Shown in pieces: positions 9,006-17,947 of a stretch of DNA of 64,000 nucleotides. The stretch's first letter is position 1. Every line of letters starts with the position of its first letter. Made by a program: the position numbers and the translations under genes. The stretch covers positions 2,046,001-2,110,000 of the forward strand of contig OZ240668.1 in the NCBI GenBank assembly GCA_965198655.1, given 5' to 3'. The DNA is from Lichenicola sp965198655. GTDB lineage: Bacteria > Pseudomonadota > Alphaproteobacteria > Acetobacterales > Acetobacteraceae. The notes under the pieces are model-generated. The model saw only the letters and a list, made by a program, of their open reading frames with translations. It searched no databases and had not been told where the DNA came from.

Positions 9006-9761
9006 ATGCCACACATCTTCATCGCCACGCCGTGCTATGGAGGCATGGTCACACAGGGCTACATGCAGTCCGTCTGCGCCCTGATGGCAGCGGCTCCGCA
9101 GGCAGGCATCGCCCTGACCCTGGCTCTGCTCGGCCAGGACGCCCTGATCACCCGCTGTCGCAACACCCTGACCAGCCACTTCATCGCCACCTCGCAGGCG
9201 ACCCACATCCTGTTCATCGACGCCGACATCTCGTTCGAGCCTGAGAACGTGTTCCGCCTTCTCGCGGCCAGCAAGCCTGTCGCCGCCGGTATCTACCCGC
9301 TGAAGGCGCACTACTGGGACCACTCGTGCCAGGAGCGGCTGGCGCAGGGCGAGCCCATGGAAAGTGCGGGCCTCCACTACGTCGGCAAGCTGGAGGCGAG
9401 CCATCACCTTCTGCGTGACGGAGACTTCGTCACGGCAACCCATGCCGGGACCGGCTTCATGCTGATCGAGCGCGCTACCATCGAGCAGATGCAGGTGGCT
9501 TATCCGGAAACCCGTTATCGGAGCATCGACGCCTACACGTCCGGCGAGAACGCCCGACCGGGTGGCTACGCCCTGTTCGACTGCGTCATAGACCCGATCA
9601 CCGGCACCTACATGAGCGAGGACTTTACGTTCTGCTCACGCTGGCAACGGCTCGGGGGGCGGATCTGGCTGGACACTAGCGCCAGCCTGACCCATAATGG
9701 ACCCTCCGACTTCAAAGGTCTTCCGGGTCAGCGCTTCGCGCTCCCAAGGACGACGGCCTGA
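9006..9761 (+). CDS. GT-A-type glycosyltransferase facing the phage tail fibre
   Basis: Predicted glycosyltransferase of 251 residues. The N-terminus HIFIATPCYGGMVTQGYM and the metal-binding FIDADISFEP with YPLK further on match a family of small GT-A proteins often found next to alphaproteobacterial phage structural genes. The ATG at 9006 starts directly at the first beta-strand. It is the only plus-strand gene tied to the phage cluster and converges on the fibre gene (33 bp apart). A plausible role is modification of a cell-surface receptor or of the fibre itself; this is inference from position. Confidence 0.75.
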   Translation: MPHIFIATPCYGGMVTQGYMQSVCALMAAAPQAGIALTLALLGQDALITRCRNTLTSHFIATSQATHILFIDADISFEPENVFRLLAASKPVAAGIYPLKAHYWDHSCQERLAQGEPMESAGLHYVGKLEASHHLLRDGDFVTATHAGTGFMLIERATIEQMQVAYPETRYRSIDAYTSGENARPGGYALFDCVIDPITGTYMSEDFTFCSRWQRLGGRIWLDTSASLTHNGPSDFKGLPGQRFALPRTTA

Positions 9762-9792
9762 CCAACCGAATCCTTGAAAGCCGGCACCCGCG

Positions 9793-11079
9793 TCAACCAT
9801 ACCACTCCAGCACCATCAGCCCGTCTGCGCCTTTTCCCCCGGCACCCGACGCGCCGCCGGCACCACCGCCTCCGGGCCAGAGCCCGTTCGAGCCGAGGGT
9901 ACCGCCGAAGCAGGCGCTGGCGCCGAGCACACCGAAGCTCGGGCCACCTGCCCCTCCGACGTTGGTCGACCCGATTTGAAAGCCGTTCTGTCCAGGTCCG
10001 ACCCCGAACGAGCCGATGAAGTTGATGTTGGTGGTCGACGGCAACCCAGCCGATCCGCCTACCCCAACCTGCCCACTCTGCCCAGCCGTGCCGTTGGTCC
10101 CCCCCGAAACCTGCACGAGGTTCGCAAACTCGGTTGTAGTGGACCCGGTCGTGCCTCCTCCGACCTGGATGGAGTACGATGTGCCGGCGGTAACGGCGAT
10201 CAACACCTCCTCATAACCGCCACCACCACCGCCGCCGCCTGGATAATCCGCGCTAGCGCTGCCGCCGCTTCCTCCTGCGCCCCACATGCGCGCCAGAACC
10301 GAGCTCACACCAGGCGGACAGGTCCAGCTATAAGTGCCTGCCGCACCCCAGGCCGCGCGGTTGCGCGTGGTTGCCGCAGCGACAAAGGCGGTGGTCGCCA
10401 GCGCGAGACTCGCATCCCCTGCCGACGGCGTCGGCGCGGTCGGCGCGCCGGCGAAAGCCGGAGACAAGATCGGCGCAGCCTGGGGCAACTTGACCCGCAC
10501 GAACGGTGCGTCTGCAGCTTCCGTGATCATGCTCGGATCGACCGCGGTCGCAGACGCCGGTATGACGATCTGCCACAAAGCGGTATAGCCGGTAGGAACC
10601 GCCGAAGGCGTCGTTGCAGCAAGAACCACCCGCTGTTCCAGGATGGACGCCTGAGCCTGACCGTTCCCTTGCACGCCGAACAGGGTCTGCCCCGGGTTGG
10701 CAGCGTTGTAGTACGCAAGCGTGGAACTTCCCGCCTGAACCTCGACGACGCTGCCGGAGATAACGGTTGTTCCCGTTCCCGGCAGGCCGATCACGACCGG
10801 CGCCGTGTTGATCCCGGTCTTGACCACCGGATCGCCATCCGGCGGAAGCGCGCCGTAACATCCGGCGTCGATCACGGTCGGCAGGGTCATGCTGCCCGGC
10901 CCGATGGTGACGGTCAGGCCGCTGCCCGGCGTGCAGCCAAGACCATCGGCATAGACGCCGCCGTCTCCGATCGTCATCTTGGCCAAGTAGCCGAGTGCGA
11001 CCATCGTGTTGCGAGACTGCAGCAACTGGTCGGTATCGAGCGGCACGGCTCCCACATAGACAATTTGACGGTCCACCAC
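9793..11079 (-). CDS. Phage tail fibre with glycine-rich receptor-binding tip
   Basis: Likely distal tail fibre, 428 residues. The N-terminal half is typical of fibre proteins lying next to baseplate gpI (VYVGAVPLDTDQLL, then beta-rich repeats). After a hinge near residue 265 (YSWTCPPGVSSVLARMWGAG) the C-terminal 160 residues are extremely rich in Gly (for example a run of eight Gly), ending in GGKGADGLMVLEWYG. Such domains resemble the polyglycine-type adhesin tips of other phages. The start is one of two adjacent GTG codons (11079 or 11076) after GGAG. It is the last gene of the late operon. Confidence 0.82.
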   Translation of the reverse strand: MVDRQIVYVGAVPLDTDQLLQSRNTMVALGYLAKMTIGDGGVYADGLGCTPGSGLTVTIGPGSMTLPTVIDAGCYGALPPDGDPVVKTGINTAPVVIGLPGTGTTVISGSVVEVQAGSSTLAYYNAANPGQTLFGVQGNGQAQASILEQRVVLAATTPSAVPTGYTALWQIVIPASATAVDPSMITEAADAPFVRVKLPQAAPILSPAFAGAPTAPTPSAGDASLALATTAFVAAATTRNRAAWGAAGTYSWTCPPGVSSVLARMWGAGGSGGSASADYPGGGGGGGGYEEVLIAVTAGTSYSIQVGGGTTGSTTTEFANLVQVSGGTNGTAGQSGQVGVGGSAGLPSTTNINFIGSFGVGPGQNGFQIGSTNVGGAGGPSFGVLGASACFGGTLGSNGLWPGGGGAGGASGAGGKGADGLMVLEWYG

Positions 11080-11169
11080 TTCACTCCGGCTAGAGTCCCC
11101 GGCTGTCCTGCAGCCACCTTTTACGCAAGCGGTTTCGGCCCGACCGGAAACGTGTCCAGATCGGCTCTG

Positions 11170-12471
11170 TCAACTAATTATCGTGGTCCAGGCGATGCTG
11201 CCGGCCGGGATGACCCGACAGACTGCCTCGTTCAGCGACACCTGATCGATCGTGACAGCGGCTCCGGTCCAAAGCGTCACCAGCTCGTCCGCCTCGCGTA
11301 GGCCGATCTGGCCGTTGCTCGGAATAAAGCTCGTGGCGATCGATCCAGGCTCGACCTGCCAGCACTGCGCCAGCACCGGTGTGTCCATCAGCGACTTCGA
11401 CTGCCCGTCCAACGTTACCGTCACCATGCGGCTCGTTGCCGTGCCGGAAGCAAGCGTCGCGGACACCTTCTGCCACACCCCGGTCACCGACAGGTTCGCA
11501 GCCGCGATGGCGACGACGCCGGACTGGTCGGTGAGGCTGAGGCCGCAGGAGGTGAACTGATGATCCGCCGGCAGCATCAGCCAGAACGACGCCGTCACCG
11601 CGTATCCCGGCGCGAAGACCGCGATCGACGGTCCCATTATCGAACCGCCGCTGTAGATGCTCACCTGCATGACCGGCATGTCGGCCCAGAGCGCGTTCGC
11701 GCCGGAAGGATCGACGATCCACCTGACGGTGGCCGTGGCGGATGCCGGCTGGAAGCCGCTCCAGCCTATGCTGTCCTTGATGAGGTTGAAGCCGCGCGGC
11801 TCGATTAGCGGGCTGATCGCGCCGCCATCGGCGTAGGACGACCTCAGGACATGACGTCCAGCGATCTGCATCGTGCCGTCGGCATCGATGAAGCTCGCAT
11901 CCGATTCCCGTCGCGTCGTCCTCCCATCCGTCGTGACCGCCACGAGATACTGGAACGGCAGCGTCGAGGACCCAAGGCGCAACCCGGCGGTGCCATAGCC
12001 GCCCCCACCCCCGGCCCCGCTCGCCGCCGCACCGCCATAGCCGCCGGTATCGGCGGCCCGAAACGGCTCGAACAGGACCGGCGGGGCTCCCAGCAGGGCG
12101 GCGATCGCCTGCAAGACGGCCGACCGCGTGGCACGGGGAAGCAGCAGGTTCGCGCTGATCCTGTTGCGGAACCCGTCATCTACCTCCCCAGACATACGCT
12201 TGATTGTCGTGCCGAAGAGGTCGGCACAGATCATGTCGAGGAAGCTGCCTGTTGCGGATGAGATTCTGCTCTGCTGCACGACGAATTGGATGAGCGCATA
12301 ACAGTACGCCCATCCGCAACCTATGCCTGACAGGACTCCGTCCAGCACGGGCGTGGCGCTGGTCGTGGCACCCGGCGCCGTGAGCGGGAACCACGATGGC
12401 GGCAGCACCGCTCGCATCCGCGACATCATGTCCGCGCAGGTGCCGGTGCCAGCCGATCCGGAATCGCTCAT
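11170..12471 (-). CDS. Baseplate/tail protein gpI-like, fused to a carbohydrate-binding-type beta-sandwich
   Basis: The protein has 433 residues. The N-terminal ~140 residues look like a tail protein of the gpI position (helical, GCGWAYCYALIQFVVQQSRI, followed by an R-rich segment). A Gly-rich linker at about 143-165 leads to a C-terminal jelly-roll-like domain of the kind annotated as carbohydrate-binding in phages (SFWLMLPADHQFTSC, GVWQKVSATLASG, VEPGSIATSFIPSNGQ, READELV). The ATG overlaps the stop of gpJ (ATGA). It probably links the baseplate to the fibre and may itself bind surface sugars; that is inference. Confidence 0.75.
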   Translation of the reverse strand: MSDSGSAGTGTCADMMSRMRAVLPPSWFPLTAPGATTSATPVLDGVLSGIGCGWAYCYALIQFVVQQSRISSATGSFLDMICADLFGTTIKRMSGEVDDGFRNRISANLLLPRATRSAVLQAIAALLGAPPVLFEPFRAADTGGYGGAAASGAGGGGGYGTAGLRLGSSTLPFQYLVAVTTDGRTTRRESDASFIDADGTMQIAGRHVLRSSYADGGAISPLIEPRGFNLIKDSIGWSGFQPASATATVRWIVDPSGANALWADMPVMQVSIYSGGSIMGPSIAVFAPGYAVTASFWLMLPADHQFTSCGLSLTDQSGVVAIAAANLSVTGVWQKVSATLASGTATSRMVTVTLDGQSKSLMDTPVLAQCWQVEPGSIATSFIPSNGQIGLREADELVTLWTGAAVTIDQVSLNEAVCRVIPAGSIAWTTIIS

Positions 12472-13574
12472 GCGACGAGAACGGCGATGTTGAAGACGCC
12501 CGACCTCACCACGGTGCCTGCCTGTCCTCCGACATCACCGCCCGTCCCGTTCAGCAAAACGTCCTGCACGTTCGACACGTTGGCATCGGCGTCGTAGCAG
12601 AGCCCGGCTATCCGCGAGATGCGAAGCGCCTGACCAACTCCCAAACCGTTGATGTAGCCTGCCAACGCCGCGTTGACGTTGGACTGGATCGATGCGCCGT
12701 CCGTGGACGAGTTGATCGTCAGCGTCAGGCTGATCCCGGCCGTCAGCAAGCTCGGGCCGGAGACGGAGATCGATGTTCCGATCGGCCGGACCTCATCCAC
12801 GGCAGCGGAAACCGCAGCCAGCAGCACCGCGGTCGGATCGCCGGTGCCGTCGTCGACGATGATGTGCACGTGTCCGGGAAGGGAACTGCCGTCAGCAGCG
12901 ACGTTCTCCTGGATGCTGTAGGTCAGGTTCTGCTGCACGGAGGTGATCGCGTAGACGAGCGCCTGCTCCGTCGCCTGCGCCCTGGTGTTGATAAATGTGA
13001 CGAAACGAAGCCTAAGCGCTGCGTCCGTTTCCGCCGCCTGGCCACCGGTAAACGCGTTGGGATTAGAGACGGTGTCGATGCCTGGAATCGCCGTTCCGAG
13101 AACGTTGACGACGCCGCCCTGCACGTTACCAGCAGTTCCCGGAACCGTCGCCTGCACCTGGACCGCGACCGACGCCGTTCCGGTTGGCCGCGTGTACGGA
13201 CCGTTGACCACCGCAAAGGTTTGCAAACCGTCGCTCGTGCGTACGGTAGCACCGGTGTTGATCGTGGCGCTTTGGGTCGCCGGGCTGAACGACGACAACA
13301 CGACGCTGCCTGAGGCATAGGTAGCCGCCAGCCGGGTCATGCCGAAATCCTGCACCCAACTGTCGGCGTCGCTGCCGATGCTGGTCGCTAGCCGCGTCAT
13401 CGTCAGCACCTGGAGAATCAGGTATTGCAGCCACAGCCCAACCGAGGCCGACGCTTCGAGGATCGCGCGCATGACCGAACCCACCGTCAGGTCGATCAGG
13501 CTGGAACACGCTCCCTGGACGGTGGAAGCCATGCTGTCGACAAGCGTCGAGAAGTTCTGGAGGGAAAGCTGCAT
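12468..13574 (-). CDS. Phage baseplate assembly protein J (wedge)
   Basis: Baseplate wedge component of contractile tails, 368 residues, equivalent in position and layout to P2/Mu gpJ. Visible family features include the N-terminal SVMRAILEASASVGLWLQYLI, WVQDFGMTRLAATYASGSV, VVNGPYTRPTG, VPGTAGNVQGG, and the conserved IDTVSNPNAFTGGQAAETD followed by LRLRF near residue 180. It lies between the gp25-like protein and gpI, as in P2- and Mu-type phages. The stop of the upstream gene ends one base before the start. Confidence 0.9.
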   Translation of the reverse strand: MQLSLQNFSTLVDSMASTVQGACSSLIDLTVGSVMRAILEASASVGLWLQYLILQVLTMTRLATSIGSDADSWVQDFGMTRLAATYASGSVVLSSFSPATQSATINTGATVRTSDGLQTFAVVNGPYTRPTGTASVAVQVQATVPGTAGNVQGGVVNVLGTAIPGIDTVSNPNAFTGGQAAETDAALRLRFVTFINTRAQATEQALVYAITSVQQNLTYSIQENVAADGSSLPGHVHIIVDDGTGDPTAVLLAAVSAAVDEVRPIGTSISVSGPSLLTAGISLTLTINSSTDGASIQSNVNAALAGYINGLGVGQALRISRIAGLCYDADANVSNVQDVLLNGTGGDVGGQAGTVVRSGVFNIAVLVA

Positions 13575-13943
13575 CTAGCCTCCGATCGGCAAGGTGAGGG
13601 TCTGGCTGCCGCCCGACAGCGCGTCGGTGTAGGTGATCTCCGCGAGCACGACGCCCAGCGAACCGTTGGACAGCACGACCCGAGGTTCCGGGGTCGCCGA
13701 GACCGCCGCCTCATACGTTATCTGCGCCTTGATGATCGCGGCGATCTGTTGTTGCGACGCGACCGTGCCGATCAGGCCGGGCAGCCCGGCGCCATAGGCA
13801 AGCTGCCAGATGTAGGTGCCGGCGCCGGTCAGCAGCCGGTGCAGGACTCGTTGCTGGGTTTCCTGGTCCGCCGTGACGACCGCGAGGTCACCGGTGCCGG
13901 CGAGCTGAAGGTCCTCTCCCACCACATGTGCCAGGTCAGCCAT
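13575..13943 (-). CDS. gp25/gpW-like baseplate wedge protein
   Basis: Small baseplate wedge protein of 122 residues related to T4 gp25/P2 gpW. It shows the succession VTADQETQQRVLHRLLTG, YIWQLAYGAGLPGLIG, an alpha-helical ASQQQIAAIIKAQI and a C-terminal beta-rich part ending LTLPIGG. The ATG at 13943 overlaps the end of the spike gene; a reading from 13961 would add six residues (basic) and has no support. The order spike–gp25–gpJ–gpI is standard for contractile tails. The family assignment rests on context and pattern, not on a single diagnostic motif. Confidence 0.8.
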   Translation of the reverse strand: MADLAHVVGEDLQLAGTGDLAVVTADQETQQRVLHRLLTGAGTYIWQLAYGAGLPGLIGTVASQQQIAAIIKAQITYEAAVSATPEPRVVLSNGSLGVVLAEITYTDALSGGSQTLTLPIGG

Positions 13944-14472
13944 GCGACGGCTCCGGCGCACCCGACATACCCTGCCCCGGCTGTACCGCCGAATGCACGT
14001 GACCAGCCAGGCTCACCTTCGCTGCAACGACGTCACCGCTGACGGTCAGGGTCCCGTCCAGGACAACCGTGCCCTTGAGGAAAAGGCTTGTCTTCGTCAG
14101 GTGCACGTAGTTGCCGCCGTCCAGGAAGATCCCAAGCTCGCCCGGCTGCACCGGGCTTCCGGTCGCCGAGCTGGACGGAGGCATGAGGGTGACGTCGAAC
14201 AACCGCGCAACGACGACCGGATGCTCCGCGTCGCCCTCCACCGGAACCACGAGCACCTGGGTGCCGATCTCCGCCGGACAGGCGATACGCAGGCCGCTGG
14301 CGGCGACCGCGCCGTCCGGGATCCAGCCGCTTTCCAGCCCTTCCGGCTGGATCGTGACCTTGACCGCGTGCGACACGGCATCGACGCTCGTCACGAGCGC
14401 GTGGCGAGGCTGGCCAAGGGCGCCGGCCTGGGTCGCCGCATGAAGCTTCACCGTTTCCAGCCAGTCACTCAT
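13936..14472 (-). CDS. Phage baseplate assembly protein V (central spike)
   Basis: Membrane-piercing spike of the gpV/gp45 type, 178 residues. The N-terminal part is an OB-fold-like domain (VTSVDAVSHAVKVTIQPEG, ESGWIPDG, GTQVLVVPVEGD, HPVVVARLFD), and the C-terminal part is beta-helical, ending with GHVHSAVQPGQG, a His-x-His pattern that in related spikes binds iron at the tip. The ATG at 14472 follows GGAG and overlaps the hub stop; an ATG five codons upstream (14487) is the alternative. It would trimerise below the hub. Confidence 0.88.
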   Translation of the reverse strand: MSDWLETVKLHAATQAGALGQPRHALVTSVDAVSHAVKVTIQPEGLESGWIPDGAVAASGLRIACPAEIGTQVLVVPVEGDAEHPVVVARLFDVTLMPPSSSATGSPVQPGELGIFLDGGNYVHLTKTSLFLKGTVVLDGTLTVSGDVVAAKVSLAGHVHSAVQPGQGMSGAPEPSHG

Positions 14473-15553
14473 TGCCGGTTGCTCCATCAGGATCGTAACG
14501 CCCGGTGATGTGCTGGACGAAGCCCGCCTCCAGCGACATCTGCCGCTCGATCTGGTCGAGGGTGTACACCCCGTCCCAGCCGGTTCCGGTGCCGACCAGC
14601 CTCGCCCGGTTCCGCGTTGTCAGGCTCAGCTCGCCTGCCATCACGCCCCTGATGACGCGCTGGTGCGCACGCAGCTGCGAATAGGTGGTCTGCGCCAGAG
14701 CATCCGCCTGATCCGCAAGCAGGTTCGGCTTCAGCACGAGGAACTGCCTCGCGGCAGCATCCGCGGTCGTTGGAAAGACGCTGCTCACCTGCTGCCTCTG
14801 CCGACTGTTCCAGCTCGCCACCGTCACCTGGACCGGCCCGGACAAGCCGATCATCCGCTCCATGGAAAGGTCGGATATCGAGAGCCTCGGCGAGGCCGAG
14901 TCCGCCTCCGACGCCACATACGTAATGTCGAAGATGTCGGAGCCCTGATCGACAGCCTGCTTGAAGTGCAGTGTCGTGCCGTCGACCCAGAGATCATAGC
15001 CTTCAAGGCTGGCAAGCTCCGCAAGCAGGTCCCACCCGTTGGCGTGCCGGGAGAACGCGCCGAAGGCCGCCTTCGTGTGCTGGATCTGGTAGTACTGGCC
15101 GATCAGCCCGCTGGTCGCGTCGACGTCCGCCGACAGCCCGCAGGCGTTCGCCAGCGTCGTCGCCAACTCGGAACTGGTATGATTCAGATAGGCCTGCTGC
15201 AAAGGCATGTCGATCAGCCGGGCCGCACGATCGCGACCGTCGATCGAGACTAGGCCACTCACCTGATCAAGCCCTGCCCGATCGACTTCGCCGATGATCA
15301 TCGGCGTCCAGTTCAGGTCGCCCTCTGCAGCACCCAGGGGAAGAAAACCGAAATCGATCCCGACCTCCAGGCTTTCCTGGTCGATCCAGCCCTGCCCGAG
15401 CGAGCGCGCAATCTCGTTGAAGCTTGCGAGGACGCGAAAACTGGCCGCCTGCGAACCGCGTCGCGACGTGATCTCTGCGGACCGACATCCGTTCACCGGC
15501 GTGCCGTTGATGATGAGACGGACACGCGGCCGCCTGACGACGCTCCCACTCAT
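14465..15553 (-). CDS. Baseplate hub protein, gpD/gp27-like (late control D family)
   Basis: Tail hub protein of 362 residues connecting tube and spike. It starts MSGSVVRRPRVRLIINGTPV and continues with a phage-late-control-D pattern: SIDGRDRAARLIDMPLQQAY, GLSADVDATSGLIGQYYQ, WDLLAELASLEGYDLWVDG, then LVGTGTGWDGVYTLDQIERQ near the end. The ATG overlaps the stop of the LysM-like gene (ATGA), and the next gene begins inside its end. This tight coupling is typical of hub–spike modules. Confidence 0.85.
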   Translation of the reverse strand: MSGSVVRRPRVRLIINGTPVNGCRSAEITSRRGSQAASFRVLASFNEIARSLGQGWIDQESLEVGIDFGFLPLGAAEGDLNWTPMIIGEVDRAGLDQVSGLVSIDGRDRAARLIDMPLQQAYLNHTSSELATTLANACGLSADVDATSGLIGQYYQIQHTKAAFGAFSRHANGWDLLAELASLEGYDLWVDGTTLHFKQAVDQGSDIFDITYVASEADSASPRLSISDLSMERMIGLSGPVQVTVASWNSRQRQQVSSVFPTTADAAARQFLVLKPNLLADQADALAQTTYSQLRAHQRVIRGVMAGELSLTTRNRARLVGTGTGWDGVYTLDQIERQMSLEAGFVQHITGRYDPDGATGNE

Positions 15554-15738
15554 GGGGAAGGCAGTCCTCCCGTGGCACTGGCATCGAGGCTCGGCAAAAG
15601 CAGCGTCGTCAGGCCAAAGATCAGCGGATCGGTAATGTCGTTCAAGGACGCGATCCTGTACCATTGCGTCGCATCACCGAGTTCCTGCGCCGCCAGAGCG
15701 AAAAGATTGGTTCCTGCAACCACGATCGTTCGCATCAT
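15550..15738 (-). CDS. Small LysM-like tail protein (gpX-like)
   Basis: Protein of 62 residues starting at tandem ATG codons (15738/15735) after TGAGGTG. The pattern GTNLFALAAQELGDATQWYRIASLNDITDPL is a LysM fold like that of tail protein X, which in P2-type phages links tail components. It begins five bases before the stop of the preceding gene ends and overlaps the hub gene (ATGA). It was missed by long-reading-frame criteria because of its size; position between the DNA-circulation-like protein and the hub supports it. Confidence 0.8.
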   Translation of the reverse strand: MMRTIVVAGTNLFALAAQELGDATQWYRIASLNDITDPLIFGLTTLLLPSLDASATGGLPSP

Positions 15739-15742
15739 CACC

Positions 15743-16630
15743 TCAGGAATGAACAAGGGGTGCAGGAAGCTGTGCCATGGCCGAAGCCAAGTTCGAGTTC
15801 GTCCTGTTAAGATAACCGCTACCACGCACCAGCGCGGCCAGTGCGGCAGCCTGCGCGGTCGCTGCGGCCAGGGCAGGAGCGGATGCAAAGAACAATCCAC
15901 CGGCGGGTGCCGCGAGGCTTCCCGCGGAGGCCGCGTTGATCGCGGTCGAGATGGTTGCCGCTGTCGCTGTCAGGCTGCCTTGAATCTGCGCGTAGCCGGA
16001 CGGGCTGCCCGTCACCGTGTTGGCAATCATCGACGACGTCGCCGCGAGGCTGGCTGCGACCGATCCCATCGCGGCAGCGGAAACTACGCCCGATGCGGCG
16101 GCGGCTGCTCCGCCCAGGGCTGCATAGCGCGACACGGACGCGGCCCCCGCCTGCAGAACGACCTGCGCGTTGGCAAGATCACCCTGCATGGCGAGATCGA
16201 CGCCCGACGCGCTCCCGGTCAGGTCGTCCGGATCCGGCACGATCTCCGTCCGTATCCTGTAGGAGATGACGGCGCCCTGATCCTGGTAATCGTATTCGAA
16301 GTGCACGACGACGACGTTGAACATGTAGTCGGCGAAGCTGAGTGCATACGGACCACCCTGCTGCCGCATGAAATCCACCTGGCGCGCGCGTTGCGCAGCG
16401 TCCGGGCCAACGAACATGCCGCGCCACGCGATTGCGCCTGGGTCGGCTCCCATCGCGTCGATGATCCGACCCCCGCCGGGGGTCTTGTGGATCGTGACCG
16501 CCTGCGCGCCACCGATGCTGACCCGTGCTGGAACCTCGTGCCCCTCCAGCACAAGGCCACCAATGACGAGCGGCGCCGGGCGCACAAGCAGCGACGCCGC
16601 CGCGGACAACAGCCCGAGATAGCCGCTCAC
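15743..16630 (-). CDS. DNA-circulation/tail protein-like component
   Basis: The protein has 295 residues. The N-terminal 130 residues resemble the N-terminal part of phage DNA circulation proteins or baseplate adaptors (VSIGGAQAVTIHKTPGGGRI, WRGMFVGPDAAQRARQVDFM, GGPYALSFADYMFNVVVV). The C-terminal half is very rich in Ala and Ser and predicted helical. It lies between the tape-measure candidate and the LysM-like protein, the place of Mu gp43-like components. The precise role in the tail is unknown. Confidence 0.65.
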   Translation of the reverse strand: MSGYLGLLSAAASLLVRPAPLVIGGLVLEGHEVPARVSIGGAQAVTIHKTPGGGRIIDAMGADPGAIAWRGMFVGPDAAQRARQVDFMRQQGGPYALSFADYMFNVVVVHFEYDYQDQGAVISYRIRTEIVPDPDDLTGSASGVDLAMQGDLANAQVVLQAGAASVSRYAALGGAAAAASGVVSAAAMGSVAASLAATSSMIANTVTGSPSGYAQIQGSLTATAATISTAINAASAGSLAAPAGGLFFASAPALAAATAQAAALAALVRGSGYLNRTNSNLASAMAQLPAPLVHS

Positions 16631-17913
16631 TGCGGGATCTGCATGCCGGAATGGATGGGCACCGCCCGAAGGTTCACCCGGGACGGCCCATGCGCCGGCA
16701 GCGAGGCCTGCCTCGCCTGCGACGACGCAACGACCTGTCCCAGCCTCCGCCCGTCGACGACCACATCGCCCATCAGGTTCACCATCATCCTTCCCACCTC
16801 CATGCCGGGCCCGTTTTCAGCAACGGCGCCTAGGCCAGCCACCTGTCGGCTGCCGATATCGCCTTGCGTGACACTCCCGATTGGGGTCGCGGTAGACCTG
16901 CCGGATATGCCGGCAGGGGGGACGACTTGGCGTCGCAACACGTCCCGCCTCGACTCCGTTTGCGGGACCGACACGACGCCGCGCTGCAGGTCGGCAAGGC
17001 GATATTGCGTATCGCCTGTCGAACCGGCTTCCGGCACTCTTGGAGGAGGACTGCGGGCCGCTGACGAGGCCAAGTTGCCGAACGCTTCACGACGGGCCGC
17101 TCCGGGCACCGCGTGCAAGATATCCATCCCGGCCTTCCGGACCGGACCAGGCCGGTCCACCGACAGGAAAACATCGGGCGGGCTCGGTTGCACAACGATC
17201 GACGACAAGGTCCTCCCGCTTCCGGCCGCCCTGCCGGCCGCCCGCAGCGCCAACGACACAGCCGGGACTGTCGGCCGCTGATCCTGTCCGCCAGGAGCCG
17301 GAGGTTCGCCACTTCGAGCTGCGACCGCAGTCTCGATCATCCCCATGGGCGTCCGCAGCGACGCTCGCTGCCGTGACGCCGGCCCGACAGCGTCCCGTCT
17401 CGGCAGCACCGAGCGGGATAGGACCGCCATCACAGCGTTCCGCGACCGGCGCGTCTCCTGATCTGCAACCGGGAGGAACGGCCGTACGACGCGGGTCCGC
17501 GCCCCGGAAGCGGTAGCCGCCACCGCCCGTGCCGGAGCCGGTCCGGAGACGGCCACCTCATGCCCCCGTCCCGGAACCGGCACGGCGGCCAGGGCGGGAC
17601 GATTGGTCCGCAACGCGGCAAGCGCCGCCGCCTGCGGGCTGCTCGCCACTGCCGAACCGGTAGAGACAGGCCAAGTCGTCTCCGCAACCGCCTGCGCAGC
17701 CGGCGGCAGCTCCAGCCGATGCAGCCCGGCGGGAAGCGGCAGGTCGCGAACACCAAGCCGGGTCAGCCGGGCAGCCAGCGCGGCAAGCTTGTCCAGTTCC
17801 CGGCTGACCCTGCCGCTCAAAACGTCGAACCGGCGGTCCGCATCCCGACTGCTCGAAGCATCCCGGTTCTTCCGGTCCAGCAGGGCGAGGCCGATGCGGT
17901 GCGACAGGATCAA
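16627..17913 (-). CDS. Putative tape-measure or tail-length protein (short, atypical)
   Basis: The protein has 428 residues and lies exactly where a tape-measure protein is expected, directly after the frameshifted tail chaperone. It starts at TTG (17913) after a strong AGGGAGG. The composition is Arg-, Ala- and Pro-rich with a helical N-terminal part (RFDVLSGRVSRELDKLAALAARL). The C-terminus has VNLMGDVVVDGRRLG, a pattern seen at the C-termini of tail proteins of this position. It lacks the long hydrophobic helices typical of most tape measures. If it is one, the tail would be short. The call is mainly from position. Confidence 0.5.
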   Translation of the reverse strand: MILSHRIGLALLDRKNRDASSSRDADRRFDVLSGRVSRELDKLAALAARLTRLGVRDLPLPAGLHRLELPPAAQAVAETTWPVSTGSAVASSPQAAALAALRTNRPALAAVPVPGRGHEVAVSGPAPARAVAATASGARTRVVRPFLPVADQETRRSRNAVMAVLSRSVLPRRDAVGPASRQRASLRTPMGMIETAVAARSGEPPAPGGQDQRPTVPAVSLALRAAGRAAGSGRTLSSIVVQPSPPDVFLSVDRPGPVRKAGMDILHAVPGAARREAFGNLASSAARSPPPRVPEAGSTGDTQYRLADLQRGVVSVPQTESRRDVLRRQVVPPAGISGRSTATPIGSVTQGDIGSRQVAGLGAVAENGPGMEVGRMMVNLMGDVVVDGRRLGQVVASSQARQASLPAHGPSRVNLRAVPIHSGMQIPQ

Positions 17914-17947
17914 ACGTGCCTCCCTTCACCGATCAGGACCCACCGCT

